Shown here: positions 18,285 to 26,410 of the stretch, piece by piece
How the letters are laid out: every line of letters begins with the position of its first letter
Position numbering within the stretch: position 1 is the stretch's first letter
Source of the DNA: Stenotrophomonas rhizophila
GTDB lineage: Bacteria; Pseudomonadota; Gammaproteobacteria; Xanthomonadales; Xanthomonadaceae
Assembly: GCF_003651185.1 (NCBI RefSeq)
Contig: NZ_RCDC01000004.1
Span: 1,102,659-1,166,658 of the forward strand
Reading direction: 5' to 3'
DNA length: 64,000 nucleotides
Notes under the pieces: generated by a model
The model's input: the letters and a program-made list of their open reading frames with translations, nothing else
Told to the model about the DNA's origin: nothing
Database searches by the model: none
Program-made: the position numbers and the translations under genes

Positions 18285-19652
18285 ATGACCCTGCGCCTGC
18301 ACAACAACCTGACACGCCAGCTCGAACCGTTCACCCCGCTCGATCCGACCTGTCCGACCCTGTATGTGTGTGGCCCCACGGTCTACAACTACGTCCACAT
18401 CGGCAATGCCCGTGGGCCGGTGGTGTTCGGGGTACTGGCCGATCTGCTGCGCCGCCGCTTCGGCGGCCTGCGCTATGCCCGCAACATCACCGACGTGGAT
18501 GACAAGATCAACACGGCCGCGCGCGAGCAGCACGTCCCGATCAGCACCATCACCGACCGTTTCGCCGCCGCCTACCGCGAGGACATGGCCGCGCTGGGCG
18601 TGGTGCCGCCGGACATCGAGCCGGAAGCCACCGCGCACATTCCGCAGATCGTGACGATGATCGAGCAGCTGATCGCCAACGGGCATGCCTATGCGGCCGA
18701 AGGCCACGTGCTGTTCTCGGTGAGCTCCTACGCCGACTACGGCAAGCTCTCGCGCCGTGACCCTGACGAGATGCTGGCCGGTGCGCGCGTGGATGTCGCC
18801 CCGTACAAGCGCGACCCGGGCGATTTCGTGCTCTGGAAGCCCTCCAGCGACGACCTGCCCGGCTGGGAGTCGCCCTGGGGCCGTGGCCGCCCGGGCTGGC
18901 ACATCGAGTGCTCGGCGATGGCCGCCGCGCACCTGGGGCCGACCATCGATATCCATGCCGGCGGCGTGGACCTGCAGTTCCCGCACCACGAGAACGAGAT
19001 CGCCCAGAGCGAGTGCGCGCACGGCGGGCAGACCTTCGCCCGGTTCTGGCTGCACAACGGCATGCTCAACTTCGGCGGCGCCAAGATGAGCAAGTCGATC
19101 GGCAACATCGAGCGCGTGCACGATCTGGTCCGCCAGCATGCCCCCGAGGCGCTGCGCTATGCCCTGCTGTCGGCCCACTACCGGCAGCCGCTGGACTGGT
19201 CCGATGCGCTGATCGAGCAGTCGGTGCGCACCCTGGACCGCCTGTACGGCACCCTGCGCGATCTGGTCGGGGTGGACGCCGCTGCGGTGATTCCGGCCGA
19301 GATCGAGGCCGCGCTGGATGACGACCTCAACACCCCACAGGCACTGGCCGAGCTGGCCCGTATCGCCGGTGAGGCACGCAAGGCTGCCGACGCCGACAAG
19401 GCGCACTGGAAGTCCGCGCTGCTCGGTGCCGGCCTGGCGCTGGGCCTGCTGCAGCAGGATCCCGCGGCCTGGTTTGGCACCGCAGGCGGCAACGACGACG
19501 ATGCGGCCATCCAGGCCCTGATCGATGAACGCGCCGCTGCCAAGCAGGCCCGCGACTTCGCCCGCGCCGATGCGATCCGCGACCAGTTGGCCGCCGAGGG
19601 CATCGTGCTGGAAGACACCGCCCAAGGCGTGCGCTGGTCGCGCAAGCGCTGA
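18285..19652 (+). CDS. cysS: CysS, cysteinyl-tRNA synthetase
   Basis: Class I aminoacyl-tRNA synthetase charging tRNA-Cys. 455 residues, close to the E. coli enzyme (461). Zinc-site cysteine in YVCGPTVYN (Cys28), HIGNARG (HIGH motif), the second zinc cluster around [14 protein letters not shown] and [15 protein letters not shown], and KMSKSIGN (KMSKS). C-terminal DALR-type helices end in ..[16 protein letters not shown] 18285; no strong Shine-Dalgarno sequence, and the leader CCCTC is poor. Confidence 0.96.
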   Translation: MTLRLHNNLTRQLEPFTPLDPTCPTLYVCGPTVYNYVHIGNARGPVVFGVLADLLRRRFGGLRYARNITDVDDKINTAAREQHVPISTITDRFAAAYREDMAALGVVPPDIEPEATAHIPQIVTMIEQLIANGHAYAAEGHVLFSVSSYADYGKLSRRDPDEMLAGARVDVAPYKRDPGDFVLWKPSSDDLPGWESPWGRGRPGWHIECSAMAAAHLGPTIDIHAGGVDLQFPHHENEIAQSECAHGGQTFARFWLHNGMLNFGGAKMSKSIGNIERVHDLVRQHAPEALRYALLSAHYRQPLDWSDALIEQSVRTLDRLYGTLRDLVGVDAAAVIPAEIEAALDDDLNTPQALAELARIAGEARKAADADKAHWKSALLGAGLALGLLQQDPAAWFGTAGGNDDDAAIQALIDERAAAKQARDFARADAIRDQLAAEGIVLEDTAQGVRWSRKR

Positions 19653-19802
19653 ACGACCGCCCGGCTGACCGTCGGGCGCTACCCGACACCGCCCGATCCA
19701 CTGGGCATTGCCATGACATCGCCCCGGCCACGGACGGCCGGGCTGCCTCCCCCCGCAACTGCACGGTCACCCACGGACGGCGAACACCGACCCGGAGCCC
19801 CC

Positions 19803-20243
19803 ATGACCCCCACCTCCCCGTTCCCGCTCGAACCCACCGCTGCTGAAGCCCAGGCAGCCATCGCCGAGGAATTCGCGTTCTTCGGTGACTGGTCCGAGCG
19901 CTACCAGTACCTGATCGACCTCGGCCGCAAACTGCCCCCCTTCCCGGAAGCGTGGAAAACCGAGGAACATCGCCTGCTCGGCTGCCAGTCCATGGTCTGG
20001 ATCGTGCCGGACGGCAATGCCGAGGCGCTGCGCTTCCACGCCATCAGTGATTCGGCGATCGTCTCCGGGCTCATTTACCTGGCCCTGCGCGTCTACTCGG
20101 GCCGTTCGGCGGCCGACATCCTGGCCACCGAGCCGAACTACATCCAGGACATCGGGCTGTCGCGCCACCTGTCGCCGACCCGCAGCAACGGCGTCGCGGC
20201 GATGCTGGCCTTCATCCGCGACACCGCCCAAGCGCAGTCGTGA
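19803..20243 (+). CDS. sufE: SufE-family sulfur-acceptor protein
   Basis: 146 residues of the SufE/CsdE family, which accept sulfane sulfur from a cysteine desulfurase for Fe-S assembly. Core pattern: EEFAFFGDWSERYQYLIDLGRKLPPFPE, then the active-site cysteine in HRLLGCQSMVW, and LIYLALRVYSGRSAADI. No desulfurase gene is adjacent, so I cannot distinguish SufE from CsdE roles. ATG 19803 is followed by MTPTSPFPLEP; an in-frame ATG 30 codons upstream yields a low-complexity extension and is less likely. The stop overlaps the next gene. Confidence 0.88.
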   Translation: MTPTSPFPLEPTAAEAQAAIAEEFAFFGDWSERYQYLIDLGRKLPPFPEAWKTEEHRLLGCQSMVWIVPDGNAEALRFHAISDSAIVSGLIYLALRVYSGRSAADILATEPNYIQDIGLSRHLSPTRSNGVAAMLAFIRDTAQAQS

Positions 20244-21493
20244 CGCTCTCCGCCGATCCGCAGGAGCCGGACAGCGCCCTGCAGCTGCTGGCCCGCCCAG
20301 GCTTTTCGCTGGTGCTGGCGTACCGCATCTTCGCGATGCTGTCCTACCAGATCGTCGCGGTGACGGTCGGCTGGCATATCTACGAGGTCACCCGCAATCC
20401 GTTCTCGCTGGGCCTGGTCGGCCTGGCCGAGGTGCTGCCGTTCTTCTGCGTGGCGCCGTTTGCCGGCTACCTGGTCGACCACCTGCCCCGCCGCCGGCTG
20501 GGCATGGTCGCCTGCAGCGGGCTGGTGATGACCGCACTGGTGTTGACCGCGGTCGCCCAGGGCTGGCTGCCGTTCCACGGAGTGTGGCCGATCTATGCGG
20601 CGATCGCCCTGACCGGCATGGTCCGCGCGTTCCTCTCGCCGATCTACAACGCTCTGTTCGCCCGCGTGCTGGAGCGTACGCAGTACGCCCGCGGAGCCGG
20701 CCTTGGCGCGGTCGTCTTCCAGGCCGGCATGGTGCTCGGGCCGGCCCTGGGCGGTGCGCTGGTGGCGTGGGGCGGCAAGGGCGTGGCCTATGGCGTGGCG
20801 GTAGGCGTGTCGCTGATCGCGCTGGGCTGCCTGGCGGCGCTGCGCGTCTCCGAGCCGGTGCACACGGGCCCGGCGGCGCCGATCTTCAAGAGCATCGCCG
20901 AGGGCGGCCGGTTCGTGCTGGGCAACAAGATCATGGTCGGGGCGATGGCGCTGGACATGTTTTCGGTGTTGCTCGGCGGCGTGGTGGCGATGCTGCCGGC
21001 GTTCCTGCACGAGATTCTGCATCACGGCCCGGAGGGGCTGGGCGTGCTGCGTGCGGCGCCGGCGCTGGGTTCGGTGTGCGTGGGGCTGTGGCTGGCGCGT
21101 CGGCCGCTGCAGCGCAATGCGGGGCGTGTGCTGTTGTTCGCGGTGGCCGGCTTTGGCCTGTGCGTGATCGGCTTCGGGCTGTCGTCGAATTTCTGGCTGT
21201 CGGCGGCGATCCTGTTGTTCTACGGTGCGTTCGACGGTGTGTCGGTGGTGGTGCGTTCGACGATTCTGCAGTTGGCGACGCCGGAGGAGATGCGTGGTCG
21301 GGTGTCGTCGATCAATGGCATTTTCATCAGTTCGTCCAATGAGCTGGGTGCGTTCTATGCGGGCACGATGGCCAAGCTGTTGGGGCTGGTCCCGGCGGTG
21401 GTGCTGGGCGGCTTTGCGGTGTTGAGCGTGGCGGGCATTACGGCGTGGAAGAATCCGACGCTGCGGCGGTTGAACCTGCGCGATCTGCATTGA
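20240..21493 (+). CDS. MFS transporter (EntS-like, MFS_3 type)
   Basis: Inner-membrane major facilitator of 417 residues with about 12 hydrophobic segments. FAGYLVDHLPRRRLGM is the A-loop motif between TM2 and TM3; LSPIYNALFARVLER and LATPEEMRGRVSSING are typical of the enterobactin-exporter-like group. Substrate unknown. Starts with GTG 20240 overlapping the sufE stop (GTGA), so it is probably coupled to it. Third codon positions shift from C/G-ending to G/T-ending codons (TCG, TTG, GTG, GCG) in the last ~500 bp, which border the repeat-rich gene-free region. Confidence 0.85.
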   Translation: MTLSADPQEPDSALQLLARPGFSLVLAYRIFAMLSYQIVAVTVGWHIYEVTRNPFSLGLVGLAEVLPFFCVAPFAGYLVDHLPRRRLGMVACSGLVMTALVLTAVAQGWLPFHGVWPIYAAIALTGMVRAFLSPIYNALFARVLERTQYARGAGLGAVVFQAGMVLGPALGGALVAWGGKGVAYGVAVGVSLIALGCLAALRVSEPVHTGPAAPIFKSIAEGGRFVLGNKIMVGAMALDMFSVLLGGVVAMLPAFLHEILHHGPEGLGVLRAAPALGSVCVGLWLARRPLQRNAGRVLLFAVAGFGLCVIGFGLSSNFWLSAAILLFYGAFDGVSVVVRSTILQLATPEEMRGRVSSINGIFISSSNELGAFYAGTMAKLLGLVPAVVLGGFAVLSVAGITAWKNPTLRRLNLRDLH

Positions 21494-21596
21494 GCATTTG
21501 GCCGGCTCATTGCTTGGTGCTGGCCAGCTGGTTGGCTGGCGCCGCGCGGTTGGGGTGCATGCGTTGTCGGCTCGGCGCCTTCCTGTGCCTGGGGTT

Positions 21597-21703
21597 GGGC
21601 GGCCGGGCAGCGCAGTGCAGGACCCGCCGTAAACCCATCCATGGGGGCTCGTAGTGCGGCATCCATGCCGCACACGGTCCTTCACTGCGCCACCCGTCCA
21701 CCC
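21597..21703 (+). repeat. REPIN-like palindromic element, copy 1
   Basis: Imperfect 28-bp outer arms (21597-21624 and 21676-21703, about 5 mismatches) enclose a 49-bp core (21625-21673). The core begins CGCCGTAAACCCATCC, continues GGGGGCTC and ends in GTAG plus the hairpin TGCGGCAT-CC-ATGCCGCA. Copy 2 carries the identical core in opposite orientation. Confidence 0.75.
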
Positions 21704-21818
21704 ATGGACAGTGGGTTGCTTGCGCGGAATCAACAGCGAAGAACAAACGACGACAGGCAAAAAGCAAATAGCCGACTCCTCACCGCTTATCACTCACGGA
21801 GTGCGACGCCGGTTGTTC

Positions 21819-21923
21819 GCTGTCAGCTGTCAGCGCTTAGCTTTTGGCTTTTGGCTGTTAGCTGCTGGCTTACGACATACCGCTTACGGCTTGCGGCTTG
21901 CGTCTTGCGTCTTGCGGCTTCGG
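21819..21923 (+). repeat. Degenerate heptamer tandem array
   Basis: Fifteen consecutive 7-nt units near the consensus GCTTNCG: for example GCTGTCA twice, GCTTTTG twice, GCTTACG, GCTTGCG twice, TCTTGCG twice, GCTTCGG. Only one unit (ACATACC, 21875-21881) departs strongly. Lies between the two inverted palindromic elements. Confidence 0.7.
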
Positions 21924-22143
21924 TCTCGCCTCCGGGTGCAAGCGGATTGCAGATTGCGTAATTTTCGGCGCGCCCGCCTAGCCGGTAGATCCACACCACA
22001 CATGAATACCGCGCGCCGCGGCACAAGCATCCAGACCAGCGTTTGGTAGTTCCTGAAGGCCCAGCCAACCCTGGCAGCTGATTCAGAGCGTGCCGAAAGC
22101 GGGAGTCCAGGCTCTTCCAGCCGCCCACCCGTGAACGTATCGG

Positions 22144-22252
22144 GAGTGGGTCGGGTAGCCCGGTCCGGGACCGCGTGCGGCATGGATGCCGCACTACGAG
22201 CCCCCATGGATGGGTTTACGGCGGGTCCCGGACCGGGCTGCCCGACCCACTC
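22144..22252 (-). repeat. REPIN-like palindromic element, copy 2 (inverted)
   Basis: Outer arms 22144-22172 and 22224-22252 are complementary over 29 bp with one mismatch and contain GGGTAGCC. The 49-bp core (22175-22223) is the exact reverse complement of the core of copy 1. The arms do not resemble those of copy 3, although both are self-complementary. Confidence 0.8.
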
Positions 22253-22330
22253 GAGCACCAGACAGCAAGGCGCCAACGCCCTTCGCGACCAACCCGAACC
22301 AACCCGAACCAAAAACAAACAGCCAGCCAA

Positions 22331-22358
22331 AAAAAACCCGGCCGAAGCCGGGTTTTTT
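22331..22358 (-). terminator. Bidirectional terminator after the dksA-like gene
   Basis: AAAAAACCCGGC-CGAA-GCCGGGTTTTTT, a 12-bp stem with A/T tracts on both sides. It lies 28 nt downstream of the dksA-like stop codon on the minus strand. Confidence 0.9.
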
Positions 22359-22385
22359 CGTAGAACAGCACAACCAACAGCGCGA

Positions 22386-23657
22386 TCAGTCGCCCTGCTG
22401 CTTCTGCAGATGCTCCCAACGCTCCTGCGCATCGATCGTGCGCTCAGCGGTCAGGCGGGCTTCCAGACGGTCCAGGCCAATTTCTTCGCCCGTATCCACA
22501 CAGAAACCGTAATCGCCATCTTCCAGACGCTTCAGCGTGCTGTTGATCTTGCCGATCAGCTTGCGATAACGATCGCGGGTACGCAGTTCCAGCGAGTTCT
22601 CAGTCTCGCGGGTGGCGCGCTCGGCCTCATCGCCGATATCACGCACTTCCTCCTGCAGATTCGCGATGGTCTGCTTGGATTCCTCCACCAGATCATTGCG
22701 CCAGTGCTGCAGGCGCTGGCGGAAATACTCCAGCTGCAGCGGGCTCATGTATTCCTCTTCCGCGCTCGGCTTGTAACCGTCGGGCAGGATCGGACGACCG
22801 GTGGCTTCGTCAGTCTTGTATTCCACCACCTTCACCTTGGTGCGAGGGGCCGGGGCGGCCGAACGCGCTGCCACGGCAACGGCGACCTTGCCGACCGGAC
22901 GGGACACGGGCTTGGGGGCGGACTCGGACTTGGCGGGGGTTTTTGCAGGCGATTTCGAAACGGGCACGGGATTCTTGTTTTGCGGGGCCTTGGAGGCGGC
23001 GACAGGGGCGACCGGCGCCGGCGCGGACGCCGGAGAAGGTGCCGCCTTGGCCGGGCTCTTGGCCGGGACAGACTTGGCCGGCGCCGGCGATGCCGGCTTC
23101 GGTGCGGACTTCACTACGGGTGCTGCAACCGGCTTGGTGGCCGGCTTGGGTGCCACGGGCTTGCTGGCGGTCTTGCTGGCCTTCACCGGCGTAGCCGGTG
23201 CCTGCTTGACTGCGGTCTTCTTCGCCGGTGCCGGCTTGGCCGCCGGTTTGGCGACAGCAGGCGTCACGGTCTTCTTGGCTGCCGTCTTGCTGGCAGCGGC
23301 TTTCTTGACGGGCGCCTTGCTCACCGGCTTGCCTGCCGCGCGCTTGGCGGGCGTGGCAACCGGCTTGGCGACCGTCGACTTCTTGGCAACGACCTTCTTG
23401 GCGACGGTCTTCTTGGCCACCACCGTCTTGGCAGCAGGCTTCTTGGCGACAGCCTTCTTGACGGTCCTGGCCGGCGACGTGCTGGCCGCCTTTTTAACGG
23501 GTGCCGTCCTGGCCGCCGGTTGTTTGGATGCAGGCTTGCCAGCCGGCTTGGCGGCCGGCTTCCTGGCAACGGACTTGGCCGCCAACTTCTTTACAACAGG
23601 CTTGGCGGTTTTCTTGGCGGCCTTGACGGCCTTCTTTGCAGTTTTTTTAGCAGCCAC
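22386..23657 (-). CDS. dksA: DksA-family RNA polymerase-binding protein with a histone-H1-like N-terminal tail
   Basis: 423 residues in two parts. Residues 1 to about 280 are low-complexity Lys/Ala/Pro (AAKKTAKKAVKAAKK, then many KPA, AKK and PVK units), resembling eukaryotic histone H1 tails. From about residue 290 a DksA domain follows: coiled coil (SPLQLEYFRQRLQHWRNDL.. to ..ENSLELRTRDRYRKLIGKI) with coil-tip DEAERA in place of DxxDxA, then GDYGFCVDTGEEIGLDRLEAR. Only one of the four zinc cysteines remains, the non-zinc pattern also found in alphaproteobacterial DksA. Starts with GTG (23655-23657) preceded by GGAAGAG. Role inferred: ppGpp-linked transcription control, with the tail perhaps binding DNA or RNA. 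Confidence 0.85.
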   Translation of the reverse strand: MAAKKTAKKAVKAAKKTAKPVVKKLAAKSVARKPAAKPAGKPASKQPAARTAPVKKAASTSPARTVKKAVAKKPAAKTVVAKKTVAKKVVAKKSTVAKPVATPAKRAAGKPVSKAPVKKAAASKTAAKKTVTPAVAKPAAKPAPAKKTAVKQAPATPVKASKTASKPVAPKPATKPVAAPVVKSAPKPASPAPAKSVPAKSPAKAAPSPASAPAPVAPVAASKAPQNKNPVPVSKSPAKTPAKSESAPKPVSRPVGKVAVAVAARSAAPAPRTKVKVVEYKTDEATGRPILPDGYKPSAEEEYMSPLQLEYFRQRLQHWRNDLVEESKQTIANLQEEVRDIGDEAERATRETENSLELRTRDRYRKLIGKINSTLKRLEDGDYGFCVDTGEEIGLDRLEARLTAERTIDAQERWEHLQKQQGD

Positions 23658-23929
23658 GAAACGCTCTTCCTTGGATTCCCCGGGGCCCGGGAAAGCGGGC
23701 CTTTATAGCCTACCCGACCAGCAGCAGCAACCACACCGCCTACTCCGTTCAGCCCCGGAGTCGCAAGGCGTGCGACCGGTCCACCTGGCAGGCGGGCCAA
23801 CGTGCGCAGTTCGGTACCTGACCCGGCGACACCGCCGGGGTGGCCCGTCGCGCGCGTGGGTGCGGACGGGTCCAACGCCCCATCCTGCGACAAATGCGCC
23901 CTTCATGCCAACTGGAATAAGATTGGGGG

Positions 23930-24187
23930 GTGATCTCACGCCTGCTCATCGCCCTGCTGCGCTTCTACAAGCGCTTCATCAGCCCGTTGCTGGGGCCGCG
24001 TTGCCGCTTCATGCCCAGCTGTTCTGAATACGCCATGCAAGCCATCGCCACCCATGGCCCCGCGCGCGGCAGCTGGCTGGCCGCGCGCCGGCTGGGCCGC
24101 TGCCATCCCTTCCATCCCGGTGGCATCGACGAGGTGCCCCCGCGCGCCGCGCATGACGCCACCTGCCGCTGCACAGGAAAACACTGA
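23930..24187 (+). CDS. yidD: YidD, membrane protein insertion efficiency factor
   Basis: 85 residues with the family pattern [31 protein letters not shown] and the second cysteine/His region [18 protein letters not shown]. Thought to aid YidC-dependent membrane insertion. Starts with GTG 23930 directly after a G-rich ribosome site (GGGGGG). In many bacteria yidD sits between rnpA and yidC near the origin; here it is instead joined to the dihydroorotase gene, whose ATG follows the yidD stop without a gap. Confidence 0.9.
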   Translation: MISRLLIALLRFYKRFISPLLGPRCRFMPSCSEYAMQAIATHGPARGSWLAARRLGRCHPFHPGGIDEVPPRAAHDATCRCTGKH

Positions 24188-25534
24188 ATGTCCTCCACGC
24201 TCATCGTCAACGCCCGCTTGGTCAACGAAGGCACCATCACCCAGGGGGACCTGCGCATCGAAGATGGCCGCATCGCGCAGATCGGCCCCGGTTTGGATGC
24301 CCGCCCCGGCGAAACCGTCGTCGACGCCGCCGGCCGCTGGCTGCTGCCGGGCATGATCGACGACCAGGTCCATTTCCGTGAGCCCGGCCTGACCCACAAG
24401 GGCGACATCGCGACCGAATCGGCCGCGGCCGTCGCCGGGGGCCTGACCAGCTTCATGGACATGCCCAACACCAATCCACCCACGCTCAACGCCGAGATCC
24501 TGCAGGCCAAATACGATGCCGCCGCCGGCCGCGCACGCGCCAACTACGGCTTCTACATGGGCGCCAGCAACGACAACCTGGCCCACATCCAGTCGCTGGA
24601 TCCCAAGACCGCGCCGGGCATCAAGGTGTTCATGGGCGCCTCCACCGGCAACATGCTGGTCGACAACCCGGAAACGCTCGATGCGATCTTCCGCGATGCG
24701 CCCACGCCGATCATCACGCACTGCGAAGACACGCCGATGATCGATGCCAAGGCCAAGGAGTACGCCGAGAAGTATGGCGATGCCCTGAGTGCCGAGCAGC
24801 ACCCGGACATCCGCTCGCGCGAGGCCTGCCTGAAGTCCTCCGAGCTGGCCGTGTCGCTGGCCAGGAAGCACGGTACCCGCCTGCACGTGCTGCACATCTC
24901 CACCGCTGATGAGCTGGCCCTGTTCGAACGCGGCCCGCTGATCCGCGCCGATGGCAGCCGCAAGCAGATCACCGCCGAAACGTGCATCCACTTCCTGCGT
25001 TTCGACCGCAGCGATTACGCACGGCTGGGCAACCTGATCAAGTGCAACCCGGCGATCAAGGAAGCCAGCGACCGCGAGGCGCTGACCCGCGCCGTGGCCG
25101 ATGACGTGATCGACGTGCTCGCCACCGATCATGCGCCGCACACCTGGGAAGAAAAGCAGAAGCCCTATGCACAGGCGCCGTCCGGCCTGCCGCTGGTGCA
25201 GTACGCGCTGGTCGCCGCGCTGGAACTGGTACACGAAGGCAAACTGGAGATCACCCAGGTCGTGCAGAAGTTCGCGCACGCGCCGGCGCAGCTGTTCGAT
25301 GTCAGCCAGCGTGGCTACCTGCGCGAAGGCTACTTCGCCGATCTGGTGCTGGTCGAAGACGTGCCGTTCACCGTCAAGCGCGAAGACGTGCTGTCCAAGT
25401 GCGGCTGGTCGCCGTTTGAAGGCACCACCTTCCGTTCGCGCATTGCCTCGACCTGGGTCAACGGGCAGTTGGCCTGGGATGGCGAGAAGCTGGTGGGCTC
25501 GCCGAACGGCCAGCGCATGAGCTTCGACCGCTGA
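24188..25534 (+). CDS. pyrC: Dihydroorotase-like amidohydrolase
   Basis: 448 residues, class I dihydroorotase architecture, expected to form dihydroorotate in pyrimidine synthesis. Metal-site blocks: DDQVHFREPGLTHKG, the lysine in GIKVFMGAST, THCED, LHVLHIST and the catalytic ATDHAPH. The first histidine of the usual HxH pair is Gln60 (DDQVH rather than D.HVH). I recall the same variation in a dihydroorotase subfamily from Bacteroidetes, so it need not mean inactivity. Allantoinase-like activity is an alternative. Follows yidD directly and shares one base with the next gene (TGATG). Confidence 0.85.
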   Translation: MSSTLIVNARLVNEGTITQGDLRIEDGRIAQIGPGLDARPGETVVDAAGRWLLPGMIDDQVHFREPGLTHKGDIATESAAAVAGGLTSFMDMPNTNPPTLNAEILQAKYDAAAGRARANYGFYMGASNDNLAHIQSLDPKTAPGIKVFMGASTGNMLVDNPETLDAIFRDAPTPIITHCEDTPMIDAKAKEYAEKYGDALSAEQHPDIRSREACLKSSELAVSLARKHGTRLHVLHISTADELALFERGPLIRADGSRKQITAETCIHFLRFDRSDYARLGNLIKCNPAIKEASDREALTRAVADDVIDVLATDHAPHTWEEKQKPYAQAPSGLPLVQYALVAALELVHEGKLEITQVVQKFAHAPAQLFDVSQRGYLREGYFADLVLVEDVPFTVKREDVLSKCGWSPFEGTTFRSRIASTWVNGQLAWDGEKLVGSPNGQRMSFDR

Positions 25535-26379
25535 TGCGGGCACGGGTGTTGCGCGCGGCCCTGGCGGCCGCAGGCGTCGCGGCGATGGGCAGTCTACTGC
25601 CCTCGCCCGCCGTGGCCCAGGCCGATGCGCGCGTGGTGTTTCCGGCCAGCGCCTCGCAGGGCGCGATGGTGATCGGCAAGGTGCCGGCCGGCAGCGTCGT
25701 GCAGTACGGCGGCCGCACCCTGCGCGTGAGCGGGTACGGCAGCGTGGTGTTCGGCATCGGCCGCGATGAGAAAGGTCCACTGCAGGTGCAGGTGACGCGC
25801 CCGGACGGCGGCAGCGAAACGGCCAGCATCGCGGTCACCCCGCGTGACTGGCCGACCGAGCGCGTCAATGGCGTGCCGCCGAAGACGGTCAATCCGCCGC
25901 CGGCGATTGCCGAACGGATCAAGCGTGAGCAGGCGCAGGTCACCGCCGCGCGTGCCCGCGATGACAATCGCGCCGACTTCGCACAGGCCTTCATCTGGCC
26001 GGTGCAGGGCCGCATCAGCGGCCGCTTCGGCAATGCGCGCGTCTATAACGGCCAACCCGGTTCGGGCCACTCCGGCATGGACATCGCGGTGCCGACCGGC
26101 ACCCCGGTGAAGGCACCGGCCGCCGGCGTGGTCACCTTCGCCGGCCCGGACCTGTACCTGACAGGCGGCACGCTGCTGCTGGATCACGGCTTCGGGATCA
26201 GTTCGAACTTCCTGCATCTGTCGCGCATCGACGTGAAGGTCGGCGACCGCGTCGAGCAGGGCCAAGTGATCGCCGCTGTCGGTGCGACCGGTCGCGCGAC
26301 CGGCCCGCACCTGCATTGGGGCATGAACTGGTTCGATACCCGCATCGACCCGCTGCTGGTGCTGGAACGCGGAAAGTAA
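25534..26379 (+). CDS. M23-family zinc metallopeptidase, exported
   Basis: 281 residues: signal peptide (AALAAAGVAAMGSLLPSPAVAQA), an N-terminal beta-rich region, a charged helix (IAERIKREQAQVTAARARDDNR) and a C-terminal LytM/M23 domain. The zinc ligands are in HSGMDIA (HxxxD) and GPHLHWG (HxH), so the site looks active. Predicted periplasmic peptidoglycan endopeptidase or divisome-type factor. ATG overlaps the stop of the dihydroorotase gene by one base. Confidence 0.9.
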   Translation: MRARVLRAALAAAGVAAMGSLLPSPAVAQADARVVFPASASQGAMVIGKVPAGSVVQYGGRTLRVSGYGSVVFGIGRDEKGPLQVQVTRPDGGSETASIAVTPRDWPTERVNGVPPKTVNPPPAIAERIKREQAQVTAARARDDNRADFAQAFIWPVQGRISGRFGNARVYNGQPGSGHSGMDIAVPTGTPVKAPAAGVVTFAGPDLYLTGGTLLLDHGFGISSNFLHLSRIDVKVGDRVEQGQVIAAVGATGRATGPHLHWGMNWFDTRIDPLLVLERGK

Positions 26380-26385
26380 CGGAGG

Positions 26386-26402
26386 GCCGGCCGCTGGCCG
26401 GC
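26386..26402. repeat. REP-like palindrome
   Basis: GCCGGCC-GCT-GGCCGGC between two convergent genes; same core as 6051-6071. No GTAG head. Confidence 0.55.
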
Positions 26403-26410
26403 ACCCACGC

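Larger units (their letters stand above)
21494..22385. other. Gene-free, repeat-rich region
   Basis: About 890 bp without a gene I can support. It holds two inverted copies of a structured palindromic element (21597-21703, 22144-22252), a degenerate 7-bp tandem array between them (21819-21923), a stretch with lower GC than its surroundings (about 21730-21990), and a bidirectional terminator at the right end. Open frames here are short, overlap on both strands and run through the repeats. Confidence 0.8.

Noticed and set aside
21445..22432. Several 60-180 codon open frames in the repeat-rich region
   Set aside because: They overlap one another on both strands, run through palindromes and the heptamer array, and show no coherent protein features.
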